A DNA stretch of 55,343 bases from Limisphaerales bacterium (GTDB lineage: Bacteria > Verrucomicrobiota > Verrucomicrobiia > Limisphaerales > SXTU01): assembly GCA_009773355.1 (NCBI GenBank), contig WRPG01000032.1, positions 1 through 55,343 of the forward strand, in the 5' to 3' direction. Position numbers and translations under genes: made by a program. The notes under the pieces were generated by a model, which saw only the letters and a list, made by a program, of their open reading frames with translations, had not been told where the DNA came from and searched no databases. Positions 27,101 to 35,781 of this stretch are shown piece by piece. The stretch's first letter is position 1; the number at the start of each line of letters is the position of its first letter.

Positions 27101-30100
27101 GCCCGTTCTTCGCGGACATCCTGTCCGGCGCGGTGACGCTGGAGGCGTTCGAGCGCGGCAACTTCAGCCTCGCGGGCGTGACGGCCTCGGCCGGCACCAA
27201 CTTCGCGGCGTCCGCGAGCACGGACTCGGTGGACGCGGACGACGGTCTGGTGGATGGCAGCGGCAACGGGGGCCAGTCCTTCCTCGTCACCGGCACCAAC
27301 GCGGTCACGTTCTCCTTCAACGCGGCGATCCTGGGTCGGCTGCCGACGAGGGTGGGCATCGTGCTCACCGACGGCGACGACGAGGGCGCGGGCATCGAGG
27401 TCTTCGGCACCAACGGGGTTTTGCTGGGCGTCCTCGGGCCGTTTGCGATCGGGGACAATGTGTTCACGGGCGAGACCGCAGAGGACCGGTTCCTGGGCGC
27501 GGAGTTCGCGGGGGGCATTTCGGCGGTGCGGGTGTTCTACGCCTCGCCGGGCTTCGAGCTGGACCACCTGCAGTTCGACATTCCCACGACCGATCTGGCG
27601 ATGAGCGGGACGGGGCCGGGCACGGCGGCGTTTGGCTCGAACTTCGTGCTGACGCTGACGGTGACCAATCGCGGGCCGGTCACGGCCACGGGCGTTGTGG
27701 TGACCAACGCCGACCCCGGCGACGTTAACTTCTTAGGCGTCACGACCTCGCAGGGGACGGTGGACACGATGACTGGCAGTTGGAGCGTGGGCACGCTGGC
27801 CGCCGGGGCCAGCGCGACGTTCACGGCCACGCTCACGCCCGGCGGCAGCGGCCTGCTGCTCTTCCGCGCGGGCGTCAGCAGCGCGCTGCCGGACGCGCAC
27901 ACGGCCAATGACAGCGTCAGCCTGGGCGTCACCGTGCCGAACCTGGCGCCGAACATCCGGTTCGCCTCGAACACGCTCGTGCTGCCGGAGGATTTGCCGG
28001 CGTTGTCCTTCCCGGCCTTTGCGCAAGTTCATCCGCAGGAGACCAACCAGCTCATCACCAACGTCACCGTGACGGTGGACAACCCGGCGCTCTTTGCCGT
28101 GCCGCCGGGCTTCCAGACCAACGGCACGCTTGAACTGACGCTGGCTGGCAACGCGGTCGGGACGGCGGTCGTCACCGTGACGGCCACCGACAACGGCGGC
28201 ACGCTGGCCGGCGGCGTGGACCGGGCGACCAACACCTTCACCATCACGGTCAGTGACATCAATGACGCGCCGGTGATCACCTTCACCACGAACCTGCTGG
28301 TGGCGTTGGAGGATTCCGGGGCGAACACGCTCGCCGCGTTCGCCACCTTCGCCACCGTCGAGTCGGGGCAGGCCATCACGAATGTCACCACCACGAACAG
28401 CAATCCCGCGCTCTTCTCCGTCCAGCCCTTCTTCACCGTGGGGGGCACGCTCATGTTCACCCCGTTCCCCGAGGCCACGGGCACAGGGGTCGTGACGGTC
28501 ATTGTCCAGGACGACGGCGGCACGGCGTCCGGCGGCGTGGACCGGGCCACGAACACCTTCGCCATCGCGGTCCTGCCGGTGAACACCGCGCCGACCTTCA
28601 CGCTGACCAACTTTCCGGCCGCCGACGGCGTGCTGGACTGGGAGCGCGATGCCTCCACGAACGCGGCCCTGGGCGTCAAGGTGGCCGTGGACGCCTCCGG
28701 CAACGTCATCGTGGCGGGCGACGAATACCTCGGCCAGGACTACAACATCGTCGTCGCGAAGTATTCCCCCGCCGGCACGCTGCTGTGGACGAACACGTTC
28801 TCCGGTTCGCCGGGCGGCACCGACCAGGTCAAGGGGCTGGCCTTGGACAGCGCGGGCAATGTGCTCATCACCGGCGCCTCCATCGCCAGCACCTACGATT
28901 ACGTGACGCTGAAGTATTCGGCGGCCGGGGTGGCGGTCTGGACCAACTACTTTGACAACGGCGGGGATGACACGCCCGAGGCCATCACCGTGGACAGCGC
29001 GGGCAATGTCTTGGTGACGGGGCACTCGAAGAACGGACTCTACGGCGACTATCTCACCATCAAATACATGGCCGACGGCACGCCGGTCTGGACGAACCGC
29101 ACCTCCTACGCCGGGCCGGGCAACGACACCGCCAAGTCAGTCGCGGTGGACGCCAGCGGGGACGTGTATGTGACCGGCGATGGGTCCAACACGGACTACA
29201 CCTACGCCTTCACGCTGAAGTTCGCCGGGGCCACCGGCACGCCGGTCTGGACGAACCAGTTCGACATCAACGGTGAGAACAGCTACGGCGTGGCGTTGGC
29301 GGTGGACGGCAGCGGCGACGTGCTGGTGGCGGCGAATTATCTGGAGGTGGTGGTCAAGTTCGCGGTCGTCAAATACACCGCCGCCGGCGTGCCGGTCTGG
29401 ACGAACCGCTACGACCGCGCGTCCGGGCAGGACCAGCACCTCCGGGCGATGGCTGTGGACGGCTCCGGCAGCGCCATCGTCACCGGCGAAACCTACAATG
29501 GCACGGATTTCGATTACACCATCCTCAAGGTTCTCAGCAGCGGGGTGGCGGCTTGGACGAACCATTACGACGGGGTGGGCGGTGGCGTGGCGGACTACCC
29601 GCTCGCCATCACGGTCAGTTCCTCGGCGGACGTGTTTGTGACCGGGCATTCCACCCGCACCAACGGCAAGGATTTCCTCACCGTGAAATACTCCGCCGCC
29701 GGCGCCGGCGTGTGGACCAACCGCTACGACAGCGCGAGCCACGGCGACGACCAGGCCAACGCGCTGGCGGTGGACGCCTCCGGCAACGTCTTTGTGACCG
29801 GCACGGTGGGTGATCCGGTCGCCACCAGCGTCCTGCGCACCATCAAGTATGCGTTCACCCCGGCGGACGGGGCCAACCAGACCGTGACCAACACCGTCGG
29901 CGCGGTGACGGTGACCGGCTTCATCGCCAGCAGCAGCGTCGGCACGACCAACGAGTCGGCGCAGACCCTCAGCTTCATCGTCACCAACGACAACAACGCG
30001 CTCTTCTCCGTCCAGCCCGCCATCAGCCCCGCCGGCGTGCTGACTTACACGGTGGCTCCCGGCGTCTCCGGCCTCGCGGTCGTCACCGTGCGCGCGCAGG

Positions 30101-33100
30101 ACAACGGCGGCACGGCCAACGGCGGCGCGGACCTGAGCGCGCCGCAGTCCTTCAACATTACTGTGCTCATGTCGGCGGGCGGGACGGTCTTCACCTGGCT
30201 CGGTGGCACCGGCCCCTGGAATACCCCGGCCAACTGGTCTCCCAACGGCGTGCCGGGCGTGGCCGACACCGTGACCATCGGCAGCGGCAACGCGCAGGTC
30301 ACCAACGCCGTCACCGTCAGCACGCTGACGCTGTCGGGCGGATTCATTTCGGGGGCGGGTTCACTCTCGATTCGCTCCGCGATGACCTGGTCCGGCGGGA
30401 CTTTGATTGGCGCGGGGACGACGACCATAGCCAACGGCGCGGTGCTGACCGTCAACGGCGGGGCGGACAAGGATTTGCGCCGCCGGCTGGACAACTACGG
30501 CACGGTGACGTGGACGGCGGGCCGCATCCTCGGCCACGACGCCGCCACCATCTACAACTTCGCCGGCGCGCTGTTCGACACCCAGTCGGAGGCGACGTTG
30601 TTCGAGAGCGGGGACGGCACCGTCAAGACCCTCCACAACTTCGGCACGGTGCGGAAGTCCGCCGGCACGGGCACCAGCGCCTGGAGCGGCACGTTCAACA
30701 ACAGCGGCACGGTGAACGTGCAGACCGGCACGCTCAACCCGGTGGGCGCGGTCACGTTGAGCACCTCCGCCTACAGTGGCGCGGGGAAGTTCATGCTGAC
30801 GGGTTGCACGCTGGCGGGAACGCTGGCGATTGAATCCAGGGCGGACGTTGATTTCGCCTCCGGGACGATGTTGGGCACGGGGACCATCGTGGGCACACTG
30901 AACTGGACGGGCGGCATGATGGGTTCGGGCGGCACGACGACGATTGCCACCAACGGGGTGCTGCTGATCAGCGGGGCCACCGACAAGGACCTGCGCCGGA
31001 CGCTGGACAATTACGGCACGGTGACGTGGACGGACGCACGAATCCTGGGACACAGTTCACCCATCATCAACAACCAGGCCGGCGCGGTCTTCGAGGCGCG
31101 GGCCAACACCACCCTGTATGAGAGCGGCGACGGAACCATCAAGACCTTCAACAACTCCGGCACCGTGCGCCGGACGGTGGGAACGGGAAACACCGTTTGG
31201 AGCGGACTGTTCAACAACAGCGCGACGCTCATCGTGGAGACGGGAATGCTTTCCCTCAGCGGCGGCGGCACCAGCGCGGGGTCGTTCACCAACCTGGCCG
31301 GCGCGACGCTGGAGTTCTCCGGCGGCACGCACACGCTCAACCAGGGCGCCAGCTTCACGGGCGCGGGGACGAGCCTGATTGACGGCGGCACCGTGAACGT
31401 CAGCGCGGGCGCGACCGCGTCGGTGACGGGCACCTTCGCGCTGGCGACCGGCACGCTGGGCGGCACCGGCACGTTCCTGGTCACGTCCGGCAGCCAGTTC
31501 AACTGGACGGGCGGCACGATGGACGGAACGAGCGGCGTCACGGTCATCACCAACGGCGCGACGCTCACCGCCAGCGGCGCGGCGGACAAGGATTTGCGTC
31601 GCCGGCTGGACAACCACGGCACGGTGGCTTGGACGACCGGGCGCATTCTCGGCCACAGCACTCCCGTCATCAACAACTACGCCGGGGCGCTGTTCGACAC
31701 GGGGACCGACGCCACGCTCTTCGAAAGCGGGGACGGCACCGTCAAGACCTTGAACAACGCCGGCACCGTGCGGAAGTCCGGCGGCACGGGCACGAGCTTC
31801 TGGAATGGGGTGTTCAACCAGAGCGGCACGGCGGATGTGCAGACCGGCACCTTGAACCCCGTTGGCGCGGTGATGCTCAACCCCTCCAGCCACAGCGGCG
31901 TGGGCCGCTTCCTCATCACCGGGGCGACGCTGGCGGGCACGCTGACCATCGCCAGCGGGGCGAATGTCGAGCTGGCCAGTGGCGCGTTGGCCGGCACCGG
32001 GACGCTGGCCGGCACGCTGAACTGGACCGGCGGCACCATCGGCTCCGGTGGCACCCTGACCATCGCCACCAACGGCGCGCTGGTGGTCAGCACCACGGCG
32101 GACAAGGACCTGCGGCAGGCGCTCGACAACTACGGCACGGTGACGTGGACGGCGGGGCGCCTCCTCGGCCACGGCAGCCCGGTCATCCACAACCGCGCCG
32201 GGGCGGTGTTCGAGGCGCGGGCGGACGCGACCCTGTTCGACAGCGGGGACGGCACGGTGAAGACCTTCAACAACTCGGGCAAGGTGCGCCGCACGACGGG
32301 CACGGGCACCACGCTCTGGCATGGCCTGCTCAACAACGATGGGATGCTGGCGGCGGAGAGCGGGACGCTGTCGCTGGCCGGGGGCGGGACCAGCAGCGGG
32401 ACGTTCACGAACCTGGCGGGGGCGACGCTGACGTTCTCCGGCGGCACGCAGACCTTGAACGACGGCGCGTCCTTCACCGGCGCGGGCACCAACCAGATTG
32501 CCGGCGGCACGGTGAATGTGAACGCGGGTGCGACCGCGTCGGCGGCGGGGCTGTTTGAGTTGTCCTCGGGCACGCTCGGCGGCACCGGCACTTTCTTGGT
32601 GACCTCGGGCAGCCAGTTCAACTGGCCCGGCGGCACGATGGCCGGCACGACCGGCGTCACGGTCATCACCAACGGCGCGACGCTCATCGCCAGCAGCGGG
32701 GCAGACAAGGATTTGCGCCGCCGGCTGGACAATTACGGCACGGTGACGTGGACGGCGGGGCGCATCCTCGGCCACGCCACGCCCACGCTGAACAACTACG
32801 CCGGCGCGCTCTTTGACGCGCAGGTGGATGCGACCTTGTTCGACAGCGCGGACGGAACGGTCAAGACCTTCAACAACGCCGGCACGCTGCGCAAGTCGGC
32901 GGGCACGGGGACGACCACGGTGTATGGGACGTTCAACCTCGGCGGCACCGCGAACGTGCAGACCGGCACGCTGAATCCCATCGGCGCGGTGACGGCCACG
33001 GCGGCGGGCTACTCCGGGGCGGGCCGGTTCCTGTTCACCACGGGGACGTTGAACGGGACGCAGACCGTCGCCGCCGGGGCGAACGTGGAACTGGCGTCGG

Positions 33101-34032
33101 GAACCCTGTTGGGCACCTGGACGCTGGCGGGCACGATGAACTGGACGAGCGGCACGCTGGGTGCGGGCGGGAGCACGACGATTCCCGCCGGCAGCATGCT
33201 GCTGGTCAGCAGCACAGCGGACAAGGACCTGCGGCGGACGCTGGACAACTCCGGCACCGTGCTCTGGACGGGGGGACGCCTGCTGGGCCACAGCACGCCG
33301 GTCATCAACAACAACGCCGGTGCGGTGTTTGAAACGCAGGTGGCCGCGACGTTGTTCGAGAGCGGGGATGGCACCACCAAGACCTTCAACAACAACGGCA
33401 TGGTGCGGAAGAGCGTGGCCACCGGCACGACCACTTTCCACGGCACGTTCAACCACAACGGCGGGCTGGAAATCCAGCTCGGCGTCCTGTCGCTCGTGAA
33501 CGGCTACGCCCCCGCCGCCGGCAGCTCGCTGAAGGTGTTCCTCGGCGGCCTGACGGCGGGGACGCAATTCGGCCAGTTGCAGGTGGGCGGCGCGACCGCG
33601 TTCACCGGCACGCTGAACCTCGTGCTGACGAACAGCTTCGTCCCCGTGGCGGGCAACTCGTTCCTCGTCGTGGACAGCGGCAGCGGGTCGGGAACCTTCT
33701 CCTCGCTGACTGGCGATGCGCTGGGCGGCGGCTTGACCTTGGTCCCCGGCTACGCCGGCGGCGACCTGACGCTTACCGCCACGATGATCGCCAGCCTGCC
33801 GCCGCTGTCGCCGCAGGCCGTCGGGCCGGAGCGACTGCTTCGCTGGCCGGGGGACGCGGGCGGCTATGTCCTTGAGACGGCCAGCTCCATCACCGGCCCC
33901 TGGGCGCCGGTGATGGTGCCGGTGGCGCAGGAAAACGGGGACAGCGTTGTCCGCTTGCCTGCCGGCGGCACGCGCTTTTATCGTCTTGTCCCCGGCGCCC
34001 CGCCGCGACCAGGCGACAACCCAACCCAATAA
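24139..34032 (+). CDS. Giant secreted multidomain beta-propeller/beta-helix protein
   Basis: About 3,297 residues with signal peptide (cleavage near 26, ...QPAAA-SHF). Order, in approximate residues: novel N-terminal domain 26-250; Ig-like 255-360; TolB/PD40-like propeller 363-841 (repeated 'SADGRYVAF.S.A.DLV..D.N...DVF.RD'); DUF11-like 850-968; unassigned 970-1150 with Asp/Gly-rich calcium-type loop; second DUF11-like 1152-1267; two cadherin-like modules 1273-1484; SBBP-type second propeller 1498-1908 (repeated 'VD.SGNV.VTG'); Ig-like 1911-2011; beta-helix-like region 2014-3098; compact domain 3115-3217; C-terminal 'LETASSITGPW...RFYRL' motif. The beta-helix part is a 1,119-nt super-repeat (separate entry). 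No enzyme motif. Likely surface adhesin or matrix protein. Start ATG 24139 begins the signal peptide. Confidence 0.85.
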   Translation: MKRLLRSFTLALAAVLLWSLPQPAAASHFRFANLSWKRAPGTNSLAVEITVTEAWRISSGGIGEIFYQFGDGSPGFSTATATRVATLSDVVGEQYEVWRHTTTHTYPSNDVFTVSGSSCCRISTLVNAADASESLTMLVDLRNPANTGSPVTTAPVILQMQAGTNNSVALPIVDPDGDAFSVRFATSAESSISSLPTVGANTISVTAGGVLNWNTIGGASGQKFALQVIIEENRAGNTTGTNGRVPLDFIIELAGSLTNLTPTVTGTNGSITLAPNQTFTTTFVGTDPEGGPLRVNHQGLPPGATITPADGTTNASPASVMFSWTPAPADVGSSYAVLIFFTDQGGLQRAASFALTVSASAVVRDFELLSINAAGTASGSGASLNPVVSSNGQYVAFVSDAANLVANDNNGARDVFWRDRVSGTTRLVSRTPAGASGNNESDAPVISADGRYVAFHSRASDLVAGDTNAGYDVFLWDAQDNSVTLVSRTATGASGAGDSFVPRLSANGRVVAFLSLAGNLVPNDTNETTDAFAYNLDTAVMSLASVNTNGQSGNGFTGVPALSADGRHVAFVSRATDLVTNDTSTTEDVFVRDLQLGVTRLVSVNVAGTGGGSRLSFDPVISADGRFIAFASGATNLVAVPDLNNFPDIFVRDTQLGMTKLASINRLGTAAGSDGGNPAVRPLSFKPVLSADGTKVLFESAAADLVPGDNNNGRDVFLRDLVGDTTTLVSVNRFGTGAGTGLSAITPYSLSADLRYIAFLSDAADLGAADTNGKTDVFLRDLATNSTKIISRVNLGGFSGSGHSFQPVLSADGSTVFFTSEAENLDSRDANAVSDVFAASTALGTPNFGVVDVGVSISTVTARTVGSSFTLTVTVTNHSAAPATGLVLGNSGPSLLQFLSGTASQGTIGTNSWLVGDLVANGSATAVVTLVATNLGEGDVIVSIIRRDQLDSNLNNNAALSTITVNQTAAGALFYLPGNTAYLSRTNSPFFADILSGAVTLEAFERGNFSLAGVTASAGTNFAASASTDSVDADDGLVDGSGNGGQSFLVTGTNAVTFSFNAAILGRLPTRVGIVLTDGDDEGAGIEVFGTNGVLLGVLGPFAIGDNVFTGETAEDRFLGAEFAGGISAVRVFYASPGFELDHLQFDIPTTDLAMSGTGPGTAAFGSNFVLTLTVTNRGPVTATGVVVTNADPGDVNFLGVTTSQGTVDTMTGSWSVGTLAAGASATFTATLTPGGSGLLLFRAGVSSALPDAHTANDSVSLGVTVPNLAPNIRFASNTLVLPEDLPALSFPAFAQVHPQETNQLITNVTVTVDNPALFAVPPGFQTNGTLELTLAGNAVGTAVVTVTATDNGGTLAGGVDRATNTFTITVSDINDAPVITFTTNLLVALEDSGANTLAAFATFATVESGQAITNVTTTNSNPALFSVQPFFTVGGTLMFTPFPEATGTGVVTVIVQDDGGTASGGVDRATNTFAIAVLPVNTAPTFTLTNFPAADGVLDWERDASTNAALGVKVAVDASGNVIVAGDEYLGQDYNIVVAKYSPAGTLLWTNTFSGSPGGTDQVKGLALDSAGNVLITGASIASTYDYVTLKYSAAGVAVWTNYFDNGGDDTPEAITVDSAGNVLVTGHSKNGLYGDYLTIKYMADGTPVWTNRTSYAGPGNDTAKSVAVDASGDVYVTGDGSNTDYTYAFTLKFAGATGTPVWTNQFDINGENSYGVALAVDGSGDVLVAANYLEVVVKFAVVKYTAAGVPVWTNRYDRASGQDQHLRAMAVDGSGSAIVTGETYNGTDFDYTILKVLSSGVAAWTNHYDGVGGGVADYPLAITVSSSADVFVTGHSTRTNGKDFLTVKYSAAGAGVWTNRYDSASHGDDQANALAVDASGNVFVTGTVGDPVATSVLRTIKYAFTPADGANQTVTNTVGAVTVTGFIASSSVGTTNESAQTLSFIVTNDNNALFSVQPAISPAGVLTYTVAPGVSGLAVVTVRAQDNGGTANGGADLSAPQSFNITVLMSAGGTVFTWLGGTGPWNTPANWSPNGVPGVADTVTIGSGNAQVTNAVTVSTLTLSGGFISGAGSLSIRSAMTWSGGTLIGAGTTTIANGAVLTVNGGADKDLRRRLDNYGTVTWTAGRILGHDAATIYNFAGALFDTQSEATLFESGDGTVKTLHNFGTVRKSAGTGTSAWSGTFNNSGTVNVQTGTLNPVGAVTLSTSAYSGAGKFMLTGCTLAGTLAIESRADVDFASGTMLGTGTIVGTLNWTGGMMGSGGTTTIATNGVLLISGATDKDLRRTLDNYGTVTWTDARILGHSSPIINNQAGAVFEARANTTLYESGDGTIKTFNNSGTVRRTVGTGNTVWSGLFNNSATLIVETGMLSLSGGGTSAGSFTNLAGATLEFSGGTHTLNQGASFTGAGTSLIDGGTVNVSAGATASVTGTFALATGTLGGTGTFLVTSGSQFNWTGGTMDGTSGVTVITNGATLTASGAADKDLRRRLDNHGTVAWTTGRILGHSTPVINNYAGALFDTGTDATLFESGDGTVKTLNNAGTVRKSGGTGTSFWNGVFNQSGTADVQTGTLNPVGAVMLNPSSHSGVGRFLITGATLAGTLTIASGANVELASGALAGTGTLAGTLNWTGGTIGSGGTLTIATNGALVVSTTADKDLRQALDNYGTVTWTAGRLLGHGSPVIHNRAGAVFEARADATLFDSGDGTVKTFNNSGKVRRTTGTGTTLWHGLLNNDGMLAAESGTLSLAGGGTSSGTFTNLAGATLTFSGGTQTLNDGASFTGAGTNQIAGGTVNVNAGATASAAGLFELSSGTLGGTGTFLVTSGSQFNWPGGTMAGTTGVTVITNGATLIASSGADKDLRRRLDNYGTVTWTAGRILGHATPTLNNYAGALFDAQVDATLFDSADGTVKTFNNAGTLRKSAGTGTTTVYGTFNLGGTANVQTGTLNPIGAVTATAAGYSGAGRFLFTTGTLNGTQTVAAGANVELASGTLLGTWTLAGTMNWTSGTLGAGGSTTIPAGSMLLVSSTADKDLRRTLDNSGTVLWTGGRLLGHSTPVINNNAGAVFETQVAATLFESGDGTTKTFNNNGMVRKSVATGTTTFHGTFNHNGGLEIQLGVLSLVNGYAPAAGSSLKVFLGGLTAGTQFGQLQVGGATAFTGTLNLVLTNSFVPVAGNSFLVVDSGSGSGTFSSLTGDALGGGLTLVPGYAGGDLTLTATMIASLPPLSPQAVGPERLLRWPGDAGGYVLETASSITGPWAPVMVPVAQENGDSVVRLPAGGTRFYRLVPGAPPRPGDNPTQ
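30466..33430 (+). repeat. In-frame tandem super-repeat inside the giant exoprotein gene
   Basis: Six units begin with the codons for DKDLR at 30,466, 30,982, 31,585, 32,101, 32,704 and 33,220. The steps are exactly 516, 603, 516, 603 and 516 nt, so an A-B pair of 1,119 nt (373 residues) occurs three times (the last without its trailing spacer). A units read RRRLDN/ALFD/VRKS...VQTGTLNP; B units read RR[TA]LDN or RQALDN/AVFE/VRR. Length is fully conserved, with substitutions only. Confidence 0.93.
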
Positions 34033-34043
34033 GCCAACCCCCA

Positions 34044-34448
34044 GTGCACGAACTCATCTTACACCTCCTCGGCGATTATGTGCTCCAGACCGAGCAGATG
34101 GCCGTGCGCAAGCAGCGCAGTTGGTTCTGGGCGGTCATCCACGCGCTCGTCTATGCCGCGCCGTTCTACGTTTATCTCGGCATCGTCAACGGCAACTGGA
34201 CGCAGGGCTTTTATGCCTGGGCGGTGATCTTCGGCACGCACGCGGTGATTGACCGCATGGCCATCGCCTCGACCATCTGCCGGATCAAGAACCTCGTCTG
34301 GTTCGGCCCCGACGCGCCGGAGAAGGAGGAGAACACCGGCTACGGCATCGAGACGCCGCCCTTCATCCGCTTCTGGCTCGTGGTGATCGTGGACAACACC
34401 ATGCACCTGGCCATCAACCACATTGCTTTGAACTATCTCAACCAGTAG
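34044..34448 (+). CDS. DUF3307-like small membrane protein
   Basis: 134 residues starting at GTG. 'LLGDYVLQTEQMAVRKQRSWFWAVIHALVY' near the start is the signature I associate with DUF3307 (conserved H..GD..LQ...MA..K...H). Membrane helices lie at about 27-50, 57-72 and 108-125, with His residues in several of them (HALVY, GTHAVIDR, HLAINHIAL). Function unknown; possibly a metal-ligand-bearing membrane protein. It begins 11 nt after the stop of the giant exoprotein gene and ends 21 nt before the cyclase gene, so read-through transcription is plausible. Confidence 0.82.
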   Translation: MHELILHLLGDYVLQTEQMAVRKQRSWFWAVIHALVYAAPFYVYLGIVNGNWTQGFYAWAVIFGTHAVIDRMAIASTICRIKNLVWFGPDAPEKEENTGYGIETPPFIRFWLVVIVDNTMHLAINHIALNYLNQ

Positions 34449-34469
34449 GCGCGGCACCCCAGGCTACCC

Positions 34470-35756
34470 ATGACTGACAAAACCATGTTCCGGCTCAACC
34501 CGGCCAAGAACCCCTTCCTCGGCAACCTCCCGGAGGCGGCGCTTGAGGACTTGATTGGCCGCGCGAAGATTCAGCAGCTTCACGAGGGCGACGTCTTCAT
34601 CCGCGAGGGCGAGCCGTCCGACTCCATCTACTTCATCAATTTCGGCGATGTCGTCATCCTCAAGGGCGGGGTCGAGATTGACCACCAGCACGCGGGCGGT
34701 GTCATCGGCGAAATGGGCGTGCTCACCAACGCCCCGCGCAGCGCCACCATCAAGTGCGCCGGCGAGGTCGAACTGCTCCGCGTCGAGGCGGAGGACTTCG
34801 TCCGCATCGTGGACAGCCAGCCCGCGATGCTGCGCAACCTGGTCATTGACCAGTTGAAGAAGGTCACTTCGTCGCAGGACGTGCGGGTCAACCAGGGCAA
34901 GCAGATCGTCGAAGCCAAGGAGGTCTTTGGCCGGCTGGTCTCGCCGGAGGTCTATGAGCGCGTCATCAGCAAGCGCAAGCCTGAGGAGATGTTGAGCGGC
35001 ACGCTCGAGGACGCCGCCGTGCTCTTCTTCGACATCCGCGGCTTCTCCAACGCCTCGGAGAAGATGGGGCCGCAGCCGCTCCTCAAGGCGCTCAACGACC
35101 ATCTTGGCATCATCAACGCCCGCGTCTCGAAGCATCGCGGCACCATCGTCAACTTCATCGGCGACGCCGTGCTCGCCATCTTCGGCTGCCCCGTGCCGCT
35201 GCCCGACGCCGCCGGGGCCGCCGTGCGCTGCTACCTGGAGGCGCGCGAGGAACTCAACGCCTTTCACCAGCATCGCCGCGCGACGGGCGAGCACTGCTTC
35301 GATCTGGGCGCGGGCATCAACTTTGGCGGCCTCGTCTCCGGGGCCATCGGCTCGAAGGAGCGCATGAGCTATTCCGTGCTGGGCGACGAGGTCAACCTCG
35401 CGGCCCGCCTGGAAGGTCTCACCCGCTACTATCCCACCGAGGTCATCTTCTCCGAGTCCTGCTACGACCAGTTGCCGGGGGACTTGAAGCAGGAGGCGCT
35501 GCTCATGGACCGCTGCACCGTGAAGGGCCGCAAATCCCCGACCGGCCTCTACACGCTCCTGCCCATGCCCAACGCGGATCGGGAGGCCTACGACGCCGCG
35601 CTCAACAAGTATTTGAGCGGCGACTTTCTCGCGGCCGAGAGCGCCTTCAACGCCATCCCCGGCCCGCTCGCCGCCTATATGCGCCGCCGCTGCGGCCAGC
35701 TTCAGGTGGAGCAGGGCAAGTTCTGGCCCGGCTACTACTCGTGGGAAGTGAAGTGA
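34470..35756 (+). CDS. Cyclic nucleotide-binding domain fused to class III adenylate/guanylate cyclase
   Basis: 428 residues, cytoplasmic. A cNMP-binding/CRP-like domain at about 15-130 ('IQQLHEGDVFIREGEPSDSIYFI', 'GVIGEMGVLTNAPRSATIKC', with the phosphate-binding Arg in 'PRSA'), a short linker, then a cyclase catalytic domain about 178-355. Metal-binding Asp are in FFDIRGFS (about 188) and NFIGDAVLAIFG (about 232); the transition-state motif is GDEVNLAARLEG. Both metal Asp are kept, so it should be active. An attached cNMP-binding domain suggests feedback by its own product (inference). ATP versus GTP choice is not determinable by eye. Confidence 0.9.
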   Translation: MTDKTMFRLNPAKNPFLGNLPEAALEDLIGRAKIQQLHEGDVFIREGEPSDSIYFINFGDVVILKGGVEIDHQHAGGVIGEMGVLTNAPRSATIKCAGEVELLRVEAEDFVRIVDSQPAMLRNLVIDQLKKVTSSQDVRVNQGKQIVEAKEVFGRLVSPEVYERVISKRKPEEMLSGTLEDAAVLFFDIRGFSNASEKMGPQPLLKALNDHLGIINARVSKHRGTIVNFIGDAVLAIFGCPVPLPDAAGAAVRCYLEAREELNAFHQHRRATGEHCFDLGAGINFGGLVSGAIGSKERMSYSVLGDEVNLAARLEGLTRYYPTEVIFSESCYDQLPGDLKQEALLMDRCTVKGRKSPTGLYTLLPMPNADREAYDAALNKYLSGDFLAAESAFNAIPGPLAAYMRRRCGQLQVEQGKFWPGYYSWEVK

Positions 35757-35781
35757 CCCGGACGGATCCGGATCCTTCTCA

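Noticed and set aside
30466-33430. Regular 516/603-nt spacing resembling an array such as CRISPR
   Set aside because: Units are far too long, coding, and divergent between copies; this is protein repetition, not direct repeats with unique spacers.
31057-34029. A 990-codon minus-strand frame antisense to the giant exoprotein
   Set aside because: It mirrors the super-repeat of the sense gene, has no recognisable domain and is Arg/Ala-rich, so it is an antisense shadow.
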